Position numbers and translations under genes: made by a program | Shown here: positions 9,088 through 20,552 of the stretch, in pieces | Layout of the letters: each line of letters opens with the position of its first letter | Position numbering within the stretch: the first letter of the stretch is position 1 | Assembly (NCBI GenBank): GCA_963765955.1 | Contig: CAVXYA010000009.1 | Span: 248,001 to 312,000 of the forward strand | Reading direction: 5' to 3' | Origin: JAXDMK01 sp963765955 | GTDB taxonomy: Bacteria > Actinomycetota > Acidimicrobiia > Acidimicrobiales > AC-14 | Length of the DNA stretch: 64,000 nt | Notes under the pieces: generated by a model | What the model was told of the DNA's origin: nothing | What the model saw: the letters and a program-made list of their open reading frames with translations, nothing else | Database searches by the model: none

Positions 9088-11621
9088 TCGACGGCTCCCA
9101 CCGGGCGACCCTCCGGCCCTTCACTCCGTCGCGGGAGCCGGCGGAGGCACTCGCGGCGCGCACTGTCGGGAGAGACGAGGTCCTCGACGCCATCTGCGCC
9201 CGCATGCGCGCGGCCGCCAGGTCGAAGAACCGCCCCCACACCCTCATCGTCGGGCCCCGGGGCTCGGGCAAGACGCACGTCATCGAGGTCGTTCTCCACC
9301 GGGTGCTCTCCGACGACCGCTGCCGGGCCAGGGTGGCCGTCGCCCGGGTTGACGAGGACGCCGTCGGGATCGTGTCGTACGCCGACGTGCTCGTCGAGGT
9401 CCTCTCGTCATTGGGCCCGGCGCCCGATGTGCTGGCGACCGCGAGGCGGACCCGGGACGTCGCTGCCCTCGAGAGAGCAGTGCACGACCAACTCGGCGGC
9501 CGCGTGCTCCTGGTGGTCATCGAGAATCTGTCGCGGCTGTTCGGCGCTCTCGGGACCTCAGGCCAACGCGACCTTCGGTCATTCGTGGAGACCTCCGGCC
9601 AAGTTGTCCTGCTCGCCTCGACGCCCCTGCTGTTCCGTGCGATCGCCTCACGCGACGAACCGTGGTTCGGCTCGTTCGCCATCGAGCACCTTATGGAACT
9701 CACCCTCGATGAGGGGTCGGAGCTGCTGCGCCGACTGGCGCTGGAGGACGGCGACGTCCGCTTCGTGGACTTCCTCGACGGCCCCCGCGGCCGAGCCCGG
9801 CTGACAGCACTCCATCACCTCGCTGGTGGTTCGCCGCGGCTGTGGATGATCCTCGCCAGCTGCGCCACTGTGGAGCTGCTCGACGAGCTCGTGCCGGCCG
9901 TCGAGCAACTTCTGGAGAAGCTGGTCACCTATTTCCAGCAGCGTCTGTGGGAGCTGCCCGGGAACGAGGCCAGGCTGGTGCGAGAGCTGGGCACGGGCCC
10001 CCCATCGGCGCCTGTCGCCGACATCGCCGCTGCCTGTGGCCTGGAGGAGCGGACGGTCGCCAACTCGCTCGGACGCTTGGCGGAGGCGGGGTGGGTGCGA
10101 GGCGAAAAGCTCCCCGGCTCAGACCAACGCAAGACGTGGTACCGGCTGCGCGAGCCCCTCCTCCGCCACCACTTCCAGTATCGCCGGTCCGACGGCGAGC
10201 CCCTCCGCCTCATTGTCGACGTCCTCCGCGTCTGGTTCGACCCGTCCGAGCGCCGGGGTCATCTCGCCAGCGCCCGCCCGGCCTCGCAGGCCGAGCGCCA
10301 TCTCCTGGCGACGATGTCGCTCGATCCTCCCGAGCGATCCGACGAGCCATGGGCAGATCGCAACCTCGACCGTCTGTTGACCGAGGCTCGGCGCTGGATT
10401 AGCGACCGGGACACAATCGGGACCGCCGGGGCCGGCGTGATTATCGAGGCGGCGGTGGTCGCGTTTGGGACCTCGACGGCGGCAGCTCGGAAGGTTCTGC
10501 GCGATCGAGACGCCTCGTCCGTGCTCAGCTCGATTGCAGAGCGCCTGTTCGCCCTGGTCGAGCTCCAGGCGGCCGCGGTCCCCGTCGAGGACACCATTGG
10601 CGAACTCCTCGACGTCGCAGCCGCAGCCGTTGAGAATGGTCCCGACCGCTTGGTGCTGGGGCTCGTAGCCGCGGGCTGGAATGCCGGCAAGGACCCGTTG
10701 GCGGCGGTTCGGCGACTTGAGGCTATCGTCGAACCGTCCGGCACGGATCGGCTGCGACTGACGATCCGCGCTGAGTATGGCTACTGGCTCGAAATCGTCG
10801 GACGGCACCAAGAGGCAATCGACGTTCTCCGTGCGGTCCTCGACGATCGTACCCGTGTCCTTGGCCTCGACCACCCCGATACGCTGCAGACGAGTCACGA
10901 TCTGGCGTACACGCTCAGTGGGCTTGGCCATCACGACCAGGCACTATCGGCGTTCTCCTCAGTCGTCGAGGACCGCACGCGCGTGCTGGGTGCCGACCAC
11001 CGCGACACGCTCGAGGCGCGCTACAACGTCGCCTTCGAGCTCGGCGCCGTCGGCCGTCACGATGACGCGGCCACCGCCTACGGTGCCGCGCTGAAGGACG
11101 AAACCCGGGTCCTAGGTGCGGACCACCCGGATACGCTCGCGACCCGGATGAGCCTCGCTTTCGAGCTCGGCGAGCTCGGCCGTCACAGCGAGGCCGTGGC
11201 CGCCCTTTACCTTGTGCTCGACAGCGAAATTCGCATCCTGGGCGAAGATCACCCGGCGACTCTTGCGACCCGCCGGAGCCTTGCTCTCGAGCTCGGCGGG
11301 CTCAGCCGCCACGATGAGGCCGTCACGATCGCTGTTCGGGGCGTTGACGCTGCGCTCGCTGGTTTCGGTGCTGCCCACGACGAGTACATGAAGGCGATCA
11401 GAACGGTCGTGGACCTTTCGGTCGGCGTCCTTCGTGCGGGGCGACCGCTTCCGGCGGCCCAGTTCTTCGGATCCTTCGCCTCGACTACAGAATTTGAGCT
11501 TGTGAAGTCCATGGAGGCGGCGCGGGACGGATCGGTGGAAGCGGCGGCGAGGCTGCCGACCGAGCTCCGGTCGCTCGTGAACGCGATCAGCGCAGATGCT
11601 GGCCGTTCCATCGAACGCTGA
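9084..11621 (+). CDS. ATPase with winged helix and TPR repeats (second gene of the module)
   Basis: An 845-residue multidomain protein. The N-terminal NTPase has Walker A GPRGSGKTH (near residue 58) and a hydrophobic Walker B-like strand VLLVVIENL in which the usual Asp is replaced by Glu-Asn. A winged-helix segment follows near residues 300-370 (VADIAAACGLEERTVANSLG). The C-terminus carries at least four 42-residue kinesin-light-chain-type TPRs, each with a variant of RVLGxDHPDTLxTR (residues ~580-750). This architecture recalls STAND regulators, with TPRs as sensor. It is coupled to the preceding ATPase by a four-base overlap and shares its less GC-rich codon use. No effector domain is recognised. 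Confidence 0.75.
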   Translation: MIDGSHRATLRPFTPSREPAEALAARTVGRDEVLDAICARMRAAARSKNRPHTLIVGPRGSGKTHVIEVVLHRVLSDDRCRARVAVARVDEDAVGIVSYADVLVEVLSSLGPAPDVLATARRTRDVAALERAVHDQLGGRVLLVVIENLSRLFGALGTSGQRDLRSFVETSGQVVLLASTPLLFRAIASRDEPWFGSFAIEHLMELTLDEGSELLRRLALEDGDVRFVDFLDGPRGRARLTALHHLAGGSPRLWMILASCATVELLDELVPAVEQLLEKLVTYFQQRLWELPGNEARLVRELGTGPPSAPVADIAAACGLEERTVANSLGRLAEAGWVRGEKLPGSDQRKTWYRLREPLLRHHFQYRRSDGEPLRLIVDVLRVWFDPSERRGHLASARPASQAERHLLATMSLDPPERSDEPWADRNLDRLLTEARRWISDRDTIGTAGAGVIIEAAVVAFGTSTAAARKVLRDRDASSVLSSIAERLFALVELQAAAVPVEDTIGELLDVAAAAVENGPDRLVLGLVAAGWNAGKDPLAAVRRLEAIVEPSGTDRLRLTIRAEYGYWLEIVGRHQEAIDVLRAVLDDRTRVLGLDHPDTLQTSHDLAYTLSGLGHHDQALSAFSSVVEDRTRVLGADHRDTLEARYNVAFELGAVGRHDDAATAYGAALKDETRVLGADHPDTLATRMSLAFELGELGRHSEAVAALYLVLDSEIRILGEDHPATLATRRSLALELGGLSRHDEAVTIAVRGVDAALAGFGAAHDEYMKAIRTVVDLSVGVLRAGRPLPAAQFFGSFASTTEFELVKSMEAARDGSVEAAARLPTELRSLVNAISADAGRSIER

Positions 11622-11678
11622 CCACGGGTACGAGCGACCGTGGCGGCGGCCCCACTCACCTTTGGTCAGCCCTACAGC

Positions 11679-11698
11679 GTACCGGGCGCCGGTACGAT
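11679..11698 (+). promoter_or_regulatory. leuS promoter with inverted repeat
   Basis: A perfect inverted repeat, GTACCGG and its complement around GCG (11679-11695), runs into GGTACGAT (11691-11698). The TACGAT half looks like a -10 element ten bases before the leuS ATG. No leader long enough for a T-box is present. The repeat may be an operator or chance symmetry of the promoter motif. Confidence 0.4.
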
Positions 11699-11708
11699 CG
11701 ACCTCCTG

Positions 11709-14153
<2,445 letters not shown>

Positions 14154-14173
<20 letters not shown>

Positions 14174-15113
14174 CCCCTCGCTCGGTCTGGCGGAGCCGGG
14201 CCTCGACCTCGTCGAGGGCCGTCTGGAGGGTCGCGTAGTAGACCTCCACCCAGTCGCAGGCCGGCTCCCAGATGAACTCGTCGTACCAGTCCTGCATGGC
14301 GGTGACGAAGTCGGGGTCGTCGACCACCACGCACGCCCGGAGGCTGGGGCGGCTGCGGCGGTCGGGGATGGCGATGAGGGCCTCGTTGGCCCCGATGATG
14401 AAGTCGAGGACGAGCGGGTTGCCGAAGCAGAACCGGCTGCGAATGTTGCGGACGTCGTCGGCCGGCCGGGCCCCGGCGAGGCGCACGGCCGTCTGGCGCA
14501 CGAGGGCGATGTTGTCGGCGCTGGACGCGCACACCCGGTACAGGGTGCTCTCGGGGTCGTCGGCCAGCTTGTCGGTGAGGCTGCGGACGAAATCGGCCTG
14601 CCACAAGGTGGGAGCGTCCTGCTCGCCCTCGAGCATCCTCACGCTGGTGGTACGCAACGGGTGGCGCGGGGGGTTGCGGTCGATGAGGGCCTTGGCCGCC
14701 TGGTAGACGCCGTCGCCGTCGGTGCACACGGCGTAGCCCGGCCCCGACCAGCCCCGGGGTCGGCGGCCGGGTGTCCCGGTGGCGCCCCGTTCCTGATTGC
14801 GGAGACGGATGAGCTCGGTGGAGCTGATCCCGAGGTAGCGGGCGAGTGATCGCAGCACCTGGTCGGACGGCCACGGCCCACCCGTGCGCCAGGCCGAGCC
14901 CTCGATGCGGGACAGGTAGCTGGGGGCGATGCCCGCCCGCCGGGCCAGCTCGACCTGGGCCAGCCCGGCCGCCACCCGGGCGCGGCTGATCATGGTCGCC
15001 ACGCCGGCGGCGTCGTCGGGTGCGGCGTCCTCCGGGGCAGTGACCGGAGTGGCCTCGGCCGGCGGCTCCTGGTCGGTCGTGATCTCTAGGATACCGTCCG
15101 GCTTGAGCGGCAC
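14154..15113 (-). CDS. HTH (XRE-type) regulator with large C-terminal sensor-like domain
   Basis: A 319-residue protein starting at GTG 15113. Residues ~40-105 form an XRE helix-turn-helix (GLAQVELARRAGIAPSYLSR). The remainder, about 180 residues including SVRMLEGE, ALIDRNPPRH and the W-rich WYDEFIWEPACDWVEVYY, resembles the C-terminal part of regulators that bind small ligands, but I cannot name the family. It is transcribed towards leuS and overlaps its 3' end. The ligand and targets are unknown. Confidence 0.7.
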
Positions 15114-15316
15114 TGGTGGCTGTTCTTGCTTGAACTGTGCCTAGTGGAAATTTCGGCGCCGGGCATACGCTGCGCTCTTCGGGCGGCACGGCGGGGGCCC
15201 GGGACGGTGCTGGGGAGGACGGAACGACGGATCGGCATCCGGCGGGGGTGTCGGACTCTGCGGCCGCTCTCCCCGACGCCGCCCCGGGCAGGTGGGCCTG
15301 ACTAGTTTCGGTCCCG

Positions 15317-15724
15317 ATGCCTGGTCGCAGCCCGGTGTTTCTCTCGCTCGATTTCGTGTACGTGCCGACGGCCGACGTCGACGCTTCCGCCGACCGCTAC
15401 GTGGAGGTGTTCGGGGCCGAGCTCGTCTGGAAGGTCCGGGGGATGGGCACGGTGGTCGCCTGCCTGCGAGTGGCCGGCGAGGGTCCGTCGATCCTGCTGT
15501 CCGGCCACCTGGAAGGGGAGAACCCGGTCCTCGTGTGGCGGGTGGCCGACTACGCGGCAGTGGTGGCCGGCCTGCGGGCGGAGGGTGTCACCGACATCGA
15601 CGAGCTGGAGATCCCGCATGGGCCGTGCGCCAGCTTCCGCGCTCCCGGCGGCCAGCGAATGGCTGTCTACGAGCTGGTCCGCCCGGGGGCGGACGCCCAC
15701 TTCACCGGACGCATCGACCAGTAG
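15317..15724 (+). CDS. VOC (glyoxalase-like) family protein
   Basis: A 135-residue single-domain protein of the vicinal oxygen chelate superfamily. SLDFVYVPTADVDASADRYVEVFGAELVWK is typical of the first beta-alpha-beta-beta module, and RAPGGQRMAVYELVRP ends the second. One module per chain implies a dimer. The substrate cannot be told. A TAGTTT sequence eight bases before the ATG may be a -10 element. Confidence 0.8.
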   Translation: MPGRSPVFLSLDFVYVPTADVDASADRYVEVFGAELVWKVRGMGTVVACLRVAGEGPSILLSGHLEGENPVLVWRVADYAAVVAGLRAEGVTDIDELEIPHGPCASFRAPGGQRMAVYELVRPGADAHFTGRIDQ

Positions 15725-15755
15725 CGGGCCTGGCTGCCGGGGGGCGGACTGCCGG

Positions 15756-16637
15756 CTACTGGTCGCGGAGGAACTTCTCCAGCTCGGCGGCCAGCTCGTC
15801 GCCGGTGGGCAGGTTGGCCCACCCGGCGGCCACCGCGCTCTGGTTCTCGGCCTCGGCGTCGAACTGCGCCTCCAGCTGGCGGATGAGCGTGCGGTGCTGG
15901 GCGCTGTTGGATGCCAGCTCGTCGAGCCGACGGTGGGTCTCACCGGCCGCTTCCCGCAGCTCGGGGGCGTCGACCCGGACGCCCGTCACCCGGGCCAGGC
16001 CGTCGAGGAGCTGGATGCTGGCGTCGGGGTAGGGCATCCCGGCCGCGTAGTGGGGGACCCGGGCCCACAGGCCGATGGTGGGCACGCCCACCACCCCCAG
16101 CCTCTCGCCAAGGGCGGCCAGGATGCCCGCCGGCACCTGCAGGATGCCGGGCACGATGCCGACCGACAGGGCCAGCTCGGTGGACGAGGCGCTGGCCGCG
16201 AGGGGAGCCGTGCGGGTGTGGGGCACGGGCGCGGGGAAGCCGGCCATCCCCACCAGGAGGCGGGCCCCGAACATCCCCGCCAGCTCGGCGACGGCGCCGG
16301 TGAACGCCTTCCAGCGGCTGTCGGGCTCGGGCCCGACCAGCACCAGCACGTCGTGACCGTCGTCGTCGCGTCCCGAGCGCAGCTCGATGCGGGGCCAGAC
16401 GAGGTCCTGGTAGACGCCGTCCTCCATCACCGACATCGGGCGCCGGGCCCGGTAGTCGATGAACTCGTCGGTGTCGAAGGAGGCGACCAGCTCGGTGGGG
16501 ATGTCCTTGAGGAGGGCGGCTATGGCGGCCCCTCCCGCCAGGCCGGCGTCGATCCATCCGTCGGGAGCCAGCACGAGGGCGGGGTGGTCGAGCTCGGGTC
16601 GCTGGTGGACCTCGTAGAGCGGGTGATCCTGGTCCAT
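15756..16637 (-). CDS. PAC2 family protein
   Basis: A 293-residue member of the PAC2 (proteasome assembly chaperone-like) family, common in actinobacteria; its exact role is unknown. The N-terminus HPALVLAPDGWIDAGLAGG and the segments DVLVLVGPEPDSRWKAF and LLVGMAGFPAPVPHTR match the family pattern. The C-terminus is a charged, probably coiled helix. It starts at ATG 16637, seven bases after a GGTACCTT -10-like motif, and is divergent from the thioredoxin-like gene. Confidence 0.85.
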   Translation of the reverse strand: MDQDHPLYEVHQRPELDHPALVLAPDGWIDAGLAGGAAIAALLKDIPTELVASFDTDEFIDYRARRPMSVMEDGVYQDLVWPRIELRSGRDDDGHDVLVLVGPEPDSRWKAFTGAVAELAGMFGARLLVGMAGFPAPVPHTRTAPLAASASSTELALSVGIVPGILQVPAGILAALGERLGVVGVPTIGLWARVPHYAAGMPYPDASIQLLDGLARVTGVRVDAPELREAAGETHRRLDELASNSAQHRTLIRQLEAQFDAEAENQSAVAAGWANLPTGDELAAELEKFLRDQ

Positions 16638-16644
16638 TTGATCC

Positions 16645-16654
16645 AAGGTACCTT
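16645..16654 (-). promoter_or_regulatory. palindromic GGTACC promoter motif
   Basis: AAGGTACCTT is a perfect 10-base palindrome. On the minus strand its GGTACCTT sits seven bases before the ATG of the PAC2 gene, the spacing seen at several other starts here, so it is read as an extended -10 for a short-leader transcript. It is too far (43 bases) from the plus-strand gene to serve in the same way. Confidence 0.45.
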
Positions 16655-16697
16655 CGGATCGGAATCCACAGTGAGGCCGAGAGGTTTGAGGAGTCGT

Positions 16698-17408
16698 ATG
16701 GTCGACGTCACCGACGCCACGTTCGAACGAGACGTCCTCGACCGGTCGGTCGAGGTCCCGGTGATCGTCGACCTGTGGGCGGCGTGGTGCGGACCGTGCC
16801 GCACGCTGGGCCCGATCATCGAGCGGGCGGTGGCGGCCACCGACGGGCGGGTCGAGCTGGTCAAGGTCGACGTCGACGCCAACCCCCGGGTGTCGGCCAC
16901 GTTCGACGTGAAGTCCATCCCCGCGGTGTTCGCCCTTCGCGACCGCCGGGTGGTCGACTCGTTCATCGGCGCCCTGCCCGAGGCCGAGGTGAAGGCCTTC
17001 GTCGACCGGCTGGCGCCGGTGATGTCCGAGGCCGACACGCTGGTGGCGGCGGGCGACGAGGCGTCGCTGCGCCAGGCGCTGGAGGTCGACCACGATCACC
17101 CGGGGGCGGTCATCGCCCTCGCCGACCTTCTGATCGACGGTGGCGCGGTCGAGGAGGCCCTCGAGCTGCTGAAGCGGTTGCCGGAGACGGCCGACGTGCG
17201 GCGGGTGTCGGCCCGGGCCCGCCTCTCGGGGTCGACCGGGTCGGAGGACTCCGACGGCGGCCTCGAGGGCCGGTTCGAGTCGTTGCTGGGACGGGTCAAG
17301 GACGACGAGGCGGCCCGCCAGGAGTACCTCGACATGCTCGAGCTGCTGGGCGCCGACGATCCCCGCAAGTCGCAGTACCGCCGGGCGCTGGCGTCCCGGC
17401 TGTACTGA
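16698..17408 (+). CDS. thioredoxin-domain protein with TPR-like tail (CnoX/YbbN type)
   Basis: A 236-residue protein. The N-terminal thioredoxin fold carries the redox motif WCGPC (residues 30-34) and the cis-proline loop IPAVF. The C-terminal ~120 residues are helical and TPR-like (DHPGAVIALADLLIDGGAVEEALELL), as in the co-chaperone family that links thioredoxin to chaperonins. The start ATG has GAGG upstream. Unlike some family members it retains both cysteines, so it can be redox active. Confidence 0.85.
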   Translation: MVDVTDATFERDVLDRSVEVPVIVDLWAAWCGPCRTLGPIIERAVAATDGRVELVKVDVDANPRVSATFDVKSIPAVFALRDRRVVDSFIGALPEAEVKAFVDRLAPVMSEADTLVAAGDEASLRQALEVDHDHPGAVIALADLLIDGGAVEEALELLKRLPETADVRRVSARARLSGSTGSEDSDGGLEGRFESLLGRVKDDEAARQEYLDMLELLGADDPRKSQYRRALASRLY

Positions 17409-17443
17409 GTCGTCGGTCTCGGTCTGGTTCGGGCTCGGGGCTG

Positions 17444-17791
17444 GTGGCGATCCAACGGCGGGGCGATCACTGGCTTTGGGTGGGGGGGCCAGTGCCGCCG
17501 GGGTCCGACGCCATCACCATCTGGTCCTTGATCTCGGTGCGGCGGGCGGCGGCCGACAGCGCCTGGCTGCTGCGCCACGAGGAGGAGCACGTCCGCCAAT
17601 GGCGGGCGCTGGGCCCGATCGGGTTTCTCCACCAGTACCTCGGGGCGTACCTGTTGGGACGGTGGCGCGGGTTTGGCCACCGGGCCGCCTACCGGATGAT
17701 CCCGCTGGAGATCGAGGCCGAGGACGCCGCCCGGCGGTTCATGGAGAGCGGCGGTGGCGCGGGTGGCGGCGGGGGCGGGAGCGTGTCGTAG
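17444..17791 (+). CDS. small protein with zinc-peptidase-like HEEEH motif
   Basis: About 115 residues from GTG 17444; this start is tentative. The segment WLLRHEEEHVRQWRALG recalls the HExxH helix of zinc-dependent peptidases, although the spacing (RHEEEH) gives H-E-E-E-H rather than a free design. A hydrophobic segment GFLHQYLGAYLL follows, and the C-terminus is a glycine-rich tail. There is no signal peptide. Activity is unproven; it could equally be a structural remnant of that fold. Confidence 0.5.
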   Translation: MAIQRRGDHWLWVGGPVPPGSDAITIWSLISVRRAAADSAWLLRHEEEHVRQWRALGPIGFLHQYLGAYLLGRWRGFGHRAAYRMIPLEIEAEDAARRFMESGGGAGGGGGGSVS

Positions 17792-17856
17792 CAATCGGAT
17801 AATGTGAGCGGGCCGGCTTCCCCCTTGGCTGTTGTCGTCGCCGTGGGGACGTGCCG

Positions 17857-18621
17857 ATGTCCGATCCCGATCTGTTGCAGGCGCCTTCGTCGGCGCCGCC
17901 CTGGGGTGAGCGATGGGCGGTGGTGCGGGCGGCTGTCACGCCGACCCGGGTGGCGCTGGCGGTGCTGGGCGCGGTTGCCACCGTCGTCTTCGGCCTGGTG
18001 TTCCTGCGCACGCCGTCGCAGCCGCCCGAGCTCGTCCTACCCAAGGCCGGTGACCTGCCAGCGGCGACTGCGGCCGGCGTTCCTGGGGCGCCGTCCACCA
18101 CCGTCGCTGGCGGGTCGCCGTCCACCATCGTCGCCGGCGGGACGGGGGTGGTCACGGCTCATGCCGCCGGGCAGGTGGCGGCGCCGGGGGTGTACTCGGT
18201 CCCGGCCGGGGCCCGGGTGGCCGACCTGGTCACCGCCGCCGGGGGTTTGCTGCCCGAGGCCGACGTCGATCGCCTCAACCTGGCCGCCCGGGTGGTCGAC
18301 GGCACCCGGGTCTACATCCCGCGCAAGGGCGAGGCGCCGCCGGTCGAGGCCGCCGCCGGCGATCCCGGGGCGGGGGCCGGGGCCACCGGTGCCGCAGGCG
18401 GTGGCGGACCGGCGGGGGTGGCCTCCGGGCCGGTCGACCTCAACACCGCCACCGCCGCCCAACTCGACACCCTGCCCGGTGTGGGGCCGGCCACCGCTGC
18501 CGCCATCCTCACCTACCGGACCCGCCACGGACGGTTCAAGTCCGTCACCGAGCTCCTCGAGGTCCCCGGCATCGGTCCCGCCAAGCTGGAGGCGATCCGC
18601 CCCTTGGTGGTGGTGTCGTGA
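17857..18621 (+). CDS. comEA: ComEA-like DNA-binding competence protein
   Basis: A 254-residue membrane-anchored DNA receptor for transformation. One transmembrane helix lies near residues 32-50 (VALAVLGAVATVVFGLVFL). A SLBB-like domain follows (AAGQVAAPGVYSVPAGARV), then a Gly-rich linker and a helix-hairpin-helix pair (LNTATAAQLDTLPGVGPATA and ELLEVPGIGPAKLEAI) at the C-terminus. comEC follows directly, the standard order. Confidence 0.92.
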   Translation: MSDPDLLQAPSSAPPWGERWAVVRAAVTPTRVALAVLGAVATVVFGLVFLRTPSQPPELVLPKAGDLPAATAAGVPGAPSTTVAGGSPSTIVAGGTGVVTAHAAGQVAAPGVYSVPAGARVADLVTAAGGLLPEADVDRLNLAARVVDGTRVYIPRKGEAPPVEAAAGDPGAGAGATGAAGGGGPAGVASGPVDLNTATAAQLDTLPGVGPATAAAILTYRTRHGRFKSVTELLEVPGIGPAKLEAIRPLVVVS

Positions 18622-18706
18622 TCCGCCCCCCGCCGTCGGCGGCCGTTCCCGCCGCGCCACCCGCTCCCGCCGCGCCACCCGCTCCCGCCGCCCCGCCGTC
18701 GCTGCC

Positions 18707-20542
18707 GTGAGCCCGCTGAGCCGATCGGGGAGGGCGGGGCGGACGATGGGCGACGTGGCCGTAGTTGTGCTGGCCCTCGCCACCGCTGGCGGGGCCTGGG
18801 CCGCCGTCCGGCTGCCACTCCTTCCGGCGGCGGCGGTGGCGGTCGTCGGAGTGGTAACCCGCCGACCGGTGGTCGTGATCCTCGGAGCCGCCCTGCTGGC
18901 GTCGACCCTCGGAGCCCGGGCCGAGGCCGGATTGCGACCGCCCATGGTGGGGGAGTGGCGGGGCACGGCCACGCTCGTCGGCGACCCAGCCGACGCCTTC
19001 GGCGGGGTGAGGGTCGACGTGCGCATCGGCGGCAAGCGGGTCGAGGCCCAGGCCCGGGGCCGGGCCGGGGCCCGACTCCGGCAGCGGTTGGCGGGCGAGC
19101 AGGTGTCTATGGCCGGCGAGCTGCGGCCGGTGCCCGACTCGGCCCGCCGCTTCCTGTCCCGCCGCCATGTCGGGGCCCGCCTGGTGGTGGCCGAGGTGGG
19201 CGGGTGGCAACCGGGCCGCGGGCCCAGCCGGGTGGCCAACGGCATCCGCCGCACCCTCCTGGCCGGCGTGGCGTCCCTGCCCCCTGACCGGCGGGCGCTC
19301 TACGCCGGCTTCGTCCTGGGCGACGACCGGGGCCAGCCAGTCGAGATCACCGACGACTTCCGGGCGGCCGGGCTCACCCACCTGCTGGTGGTGAGCGGCC
19401 AGAACGTGGCCTTCGTCCTGGCCCTCCTCTCGCCTGTCCTGCGCCGGCTGCGCTTGGGCTCCCGGTTGGGGGCAGGTCTCTTCCTCCTGCTGCTGTTCGG
19501 GATCCTGACCCGGTGGGAGCCGTCGGTGCTGCGGGCCGAGGCCATGGCCGCGCTGGCTCTGGTGTCGTCCACCCTGGGCCGGCCGGTGTCGGGCCTGCGC
19601 ATCCTGGCCCTGGCCGCCACCGGGCTGCTCCTGGTCGACCCGCTCCTGGTGGGATCGCTCGGCTTCCTCCTGTCGGTCGGGGCGTCGGCCGGCATCCTGC
19701 TGCTGGCCAAGCCGCTGTCGGCCCTGCTCCCCGGGCCCCGGCCGCTGGCCGAGGCCCTGGGGGTCACCCTCGCGGCCCAGGTGGGCGTGGCGCCAGTGCT
19801 GGTCCCCGTCTTCGACGGGATTCCGGTGGCGTCGCTCCCGGCCAACCTCCTGGCCGTGCCGGTGGCGGGACCGTTGATGATGTGGGGCATCGCCGCCGGC
19901 CTGCCCGCGGGCATCGTCGGCGGAACCTTGGCCCGGCTGGTCCACATCCCCACCGAGATCCTGGTGGCGTGGGTGGCGGCCGTCGCCCGGTGGGGCGCGG
20001 GACTCCCGCTGGGCCGGGTCCGCCTCCCCCATCTGGCGGTGCTGGCGATGGTGGTCGTCGGCGCCATGGCCGCCCGCCGGCGGGGGTGGCGGCGCACCGT
20101 CCGGGGACTGGCGATCGCGGCCGTCGCCGTCCTGCTGGCACCGGCGGTCGCCGCCCGGTGGCCGCCGGCGCTCGACGGACGGACGCTCGTGGCGGGCGCC
20201 CACCTGTGGCGTGACGGCTCCACCACGGTGCTCGTGGTCGACGGCTCCACCACCACGTCGGGCCGGCTCCTCACGGCCCTGCACACCAACGACGTCCGCC
20301 GGCTCGACGTCGTGGTGATGGCCCGACCCGGCGTCGCCGCCGCCCGTTGGATCGAACCGGTCCTGCGCCGGTTCCCGGCCCGGCTCCTGCTGGCGCCTCC
20401 CGGCCACCGCCTGGCCGGCGCCGTCGTGCCCGCCGAAGGGTCACGGATCGTCGCCGGCCCGCTGGCCGTCGACATCGACGCCGTCACCCCCAGGCTGGCC
20501 GTCCGGGTGGGCCCGGCCCGGGGCCCCCCGGCCCCGGGATAG
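18707..20542 (+). CDS. comEC: ComEC/Rec2-like competence channel with truncated C-terminal domain
   Basis: Polytopic DNA-uptake channel. GTG 18707 is taken; ATG 18746, with GGGAGGG upstream, is an equally good start. An N-terminal soluble domain (residues ~60-150) is followed by the competence domain with FRAAGLTHLLVVSGQN and about eight helices. Family members often end in a metallo-beta-lactamase-like domain; here only ~110 residues follow, without the HxHxDH motif, so this domain is degenerate. Between comEA and this start lies an imperfect 18-base tandem repeat encoding Pro-Ala if read in frame from 18618. Confidence 0.87.
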   Translation: MSPLSRSGRAGRTMGDVAVVVLALATAGGAWAAVRLPLLPAAAVAVVGVVTRRPVVVILGAALLASTLGARAEAGLRPPMVGEWRGTATLVGDPADAFGGVRVDVRIGGKRVEAQARGRAGARLRQRLAGEQVSMAGELRPVPDSARRFLSRRHVGARLVVAEVGGWQPGRGPSRVANGIRRTLLAGVASLPPDRRALYAGFVLGDDRGQPVEITDDFRAAGLTHLLVVSGQNVAFVLALLSPVLRRLRLGSRLGAGLFLLLLFGILTRWEPSVLRAEAMAALALVSSTLGRPVSGLRILALAATGLLLVDPLLVGSLGFLLSVGASAGILLLAKPLSALLPGPRPLAEALGVTLAAQVGVAPVLVPVFDGIPVASLPANLLAVPVAGPLMMWGIAAGLPAGIVGGTLARLVHIPTEILVAWVAAVARWGAGLPLGRVRLPHLAVLAMVVVGAMAARRRGWRRTVRGLAIAAVAVLLAPAVAARWPPALDGRTLVAGAHLWRDGSTTVLVVDGSTTTSGRLLTALHTNDVRRLDVVVMARPGVAAARWIEPVLRRFPARLLLAPPGHRLAGAVVPAEGSRIVAGPLAVDIDAVTPRLAVRVGPARGPPAPG

Positions 20543-20552
20543 GTTCGCCGCC

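Noticed and set aside
11622..11708. T-box leader before leuS
   Set aside because: Only 87 bases separate the genes and no specifier or T-box core is visible.
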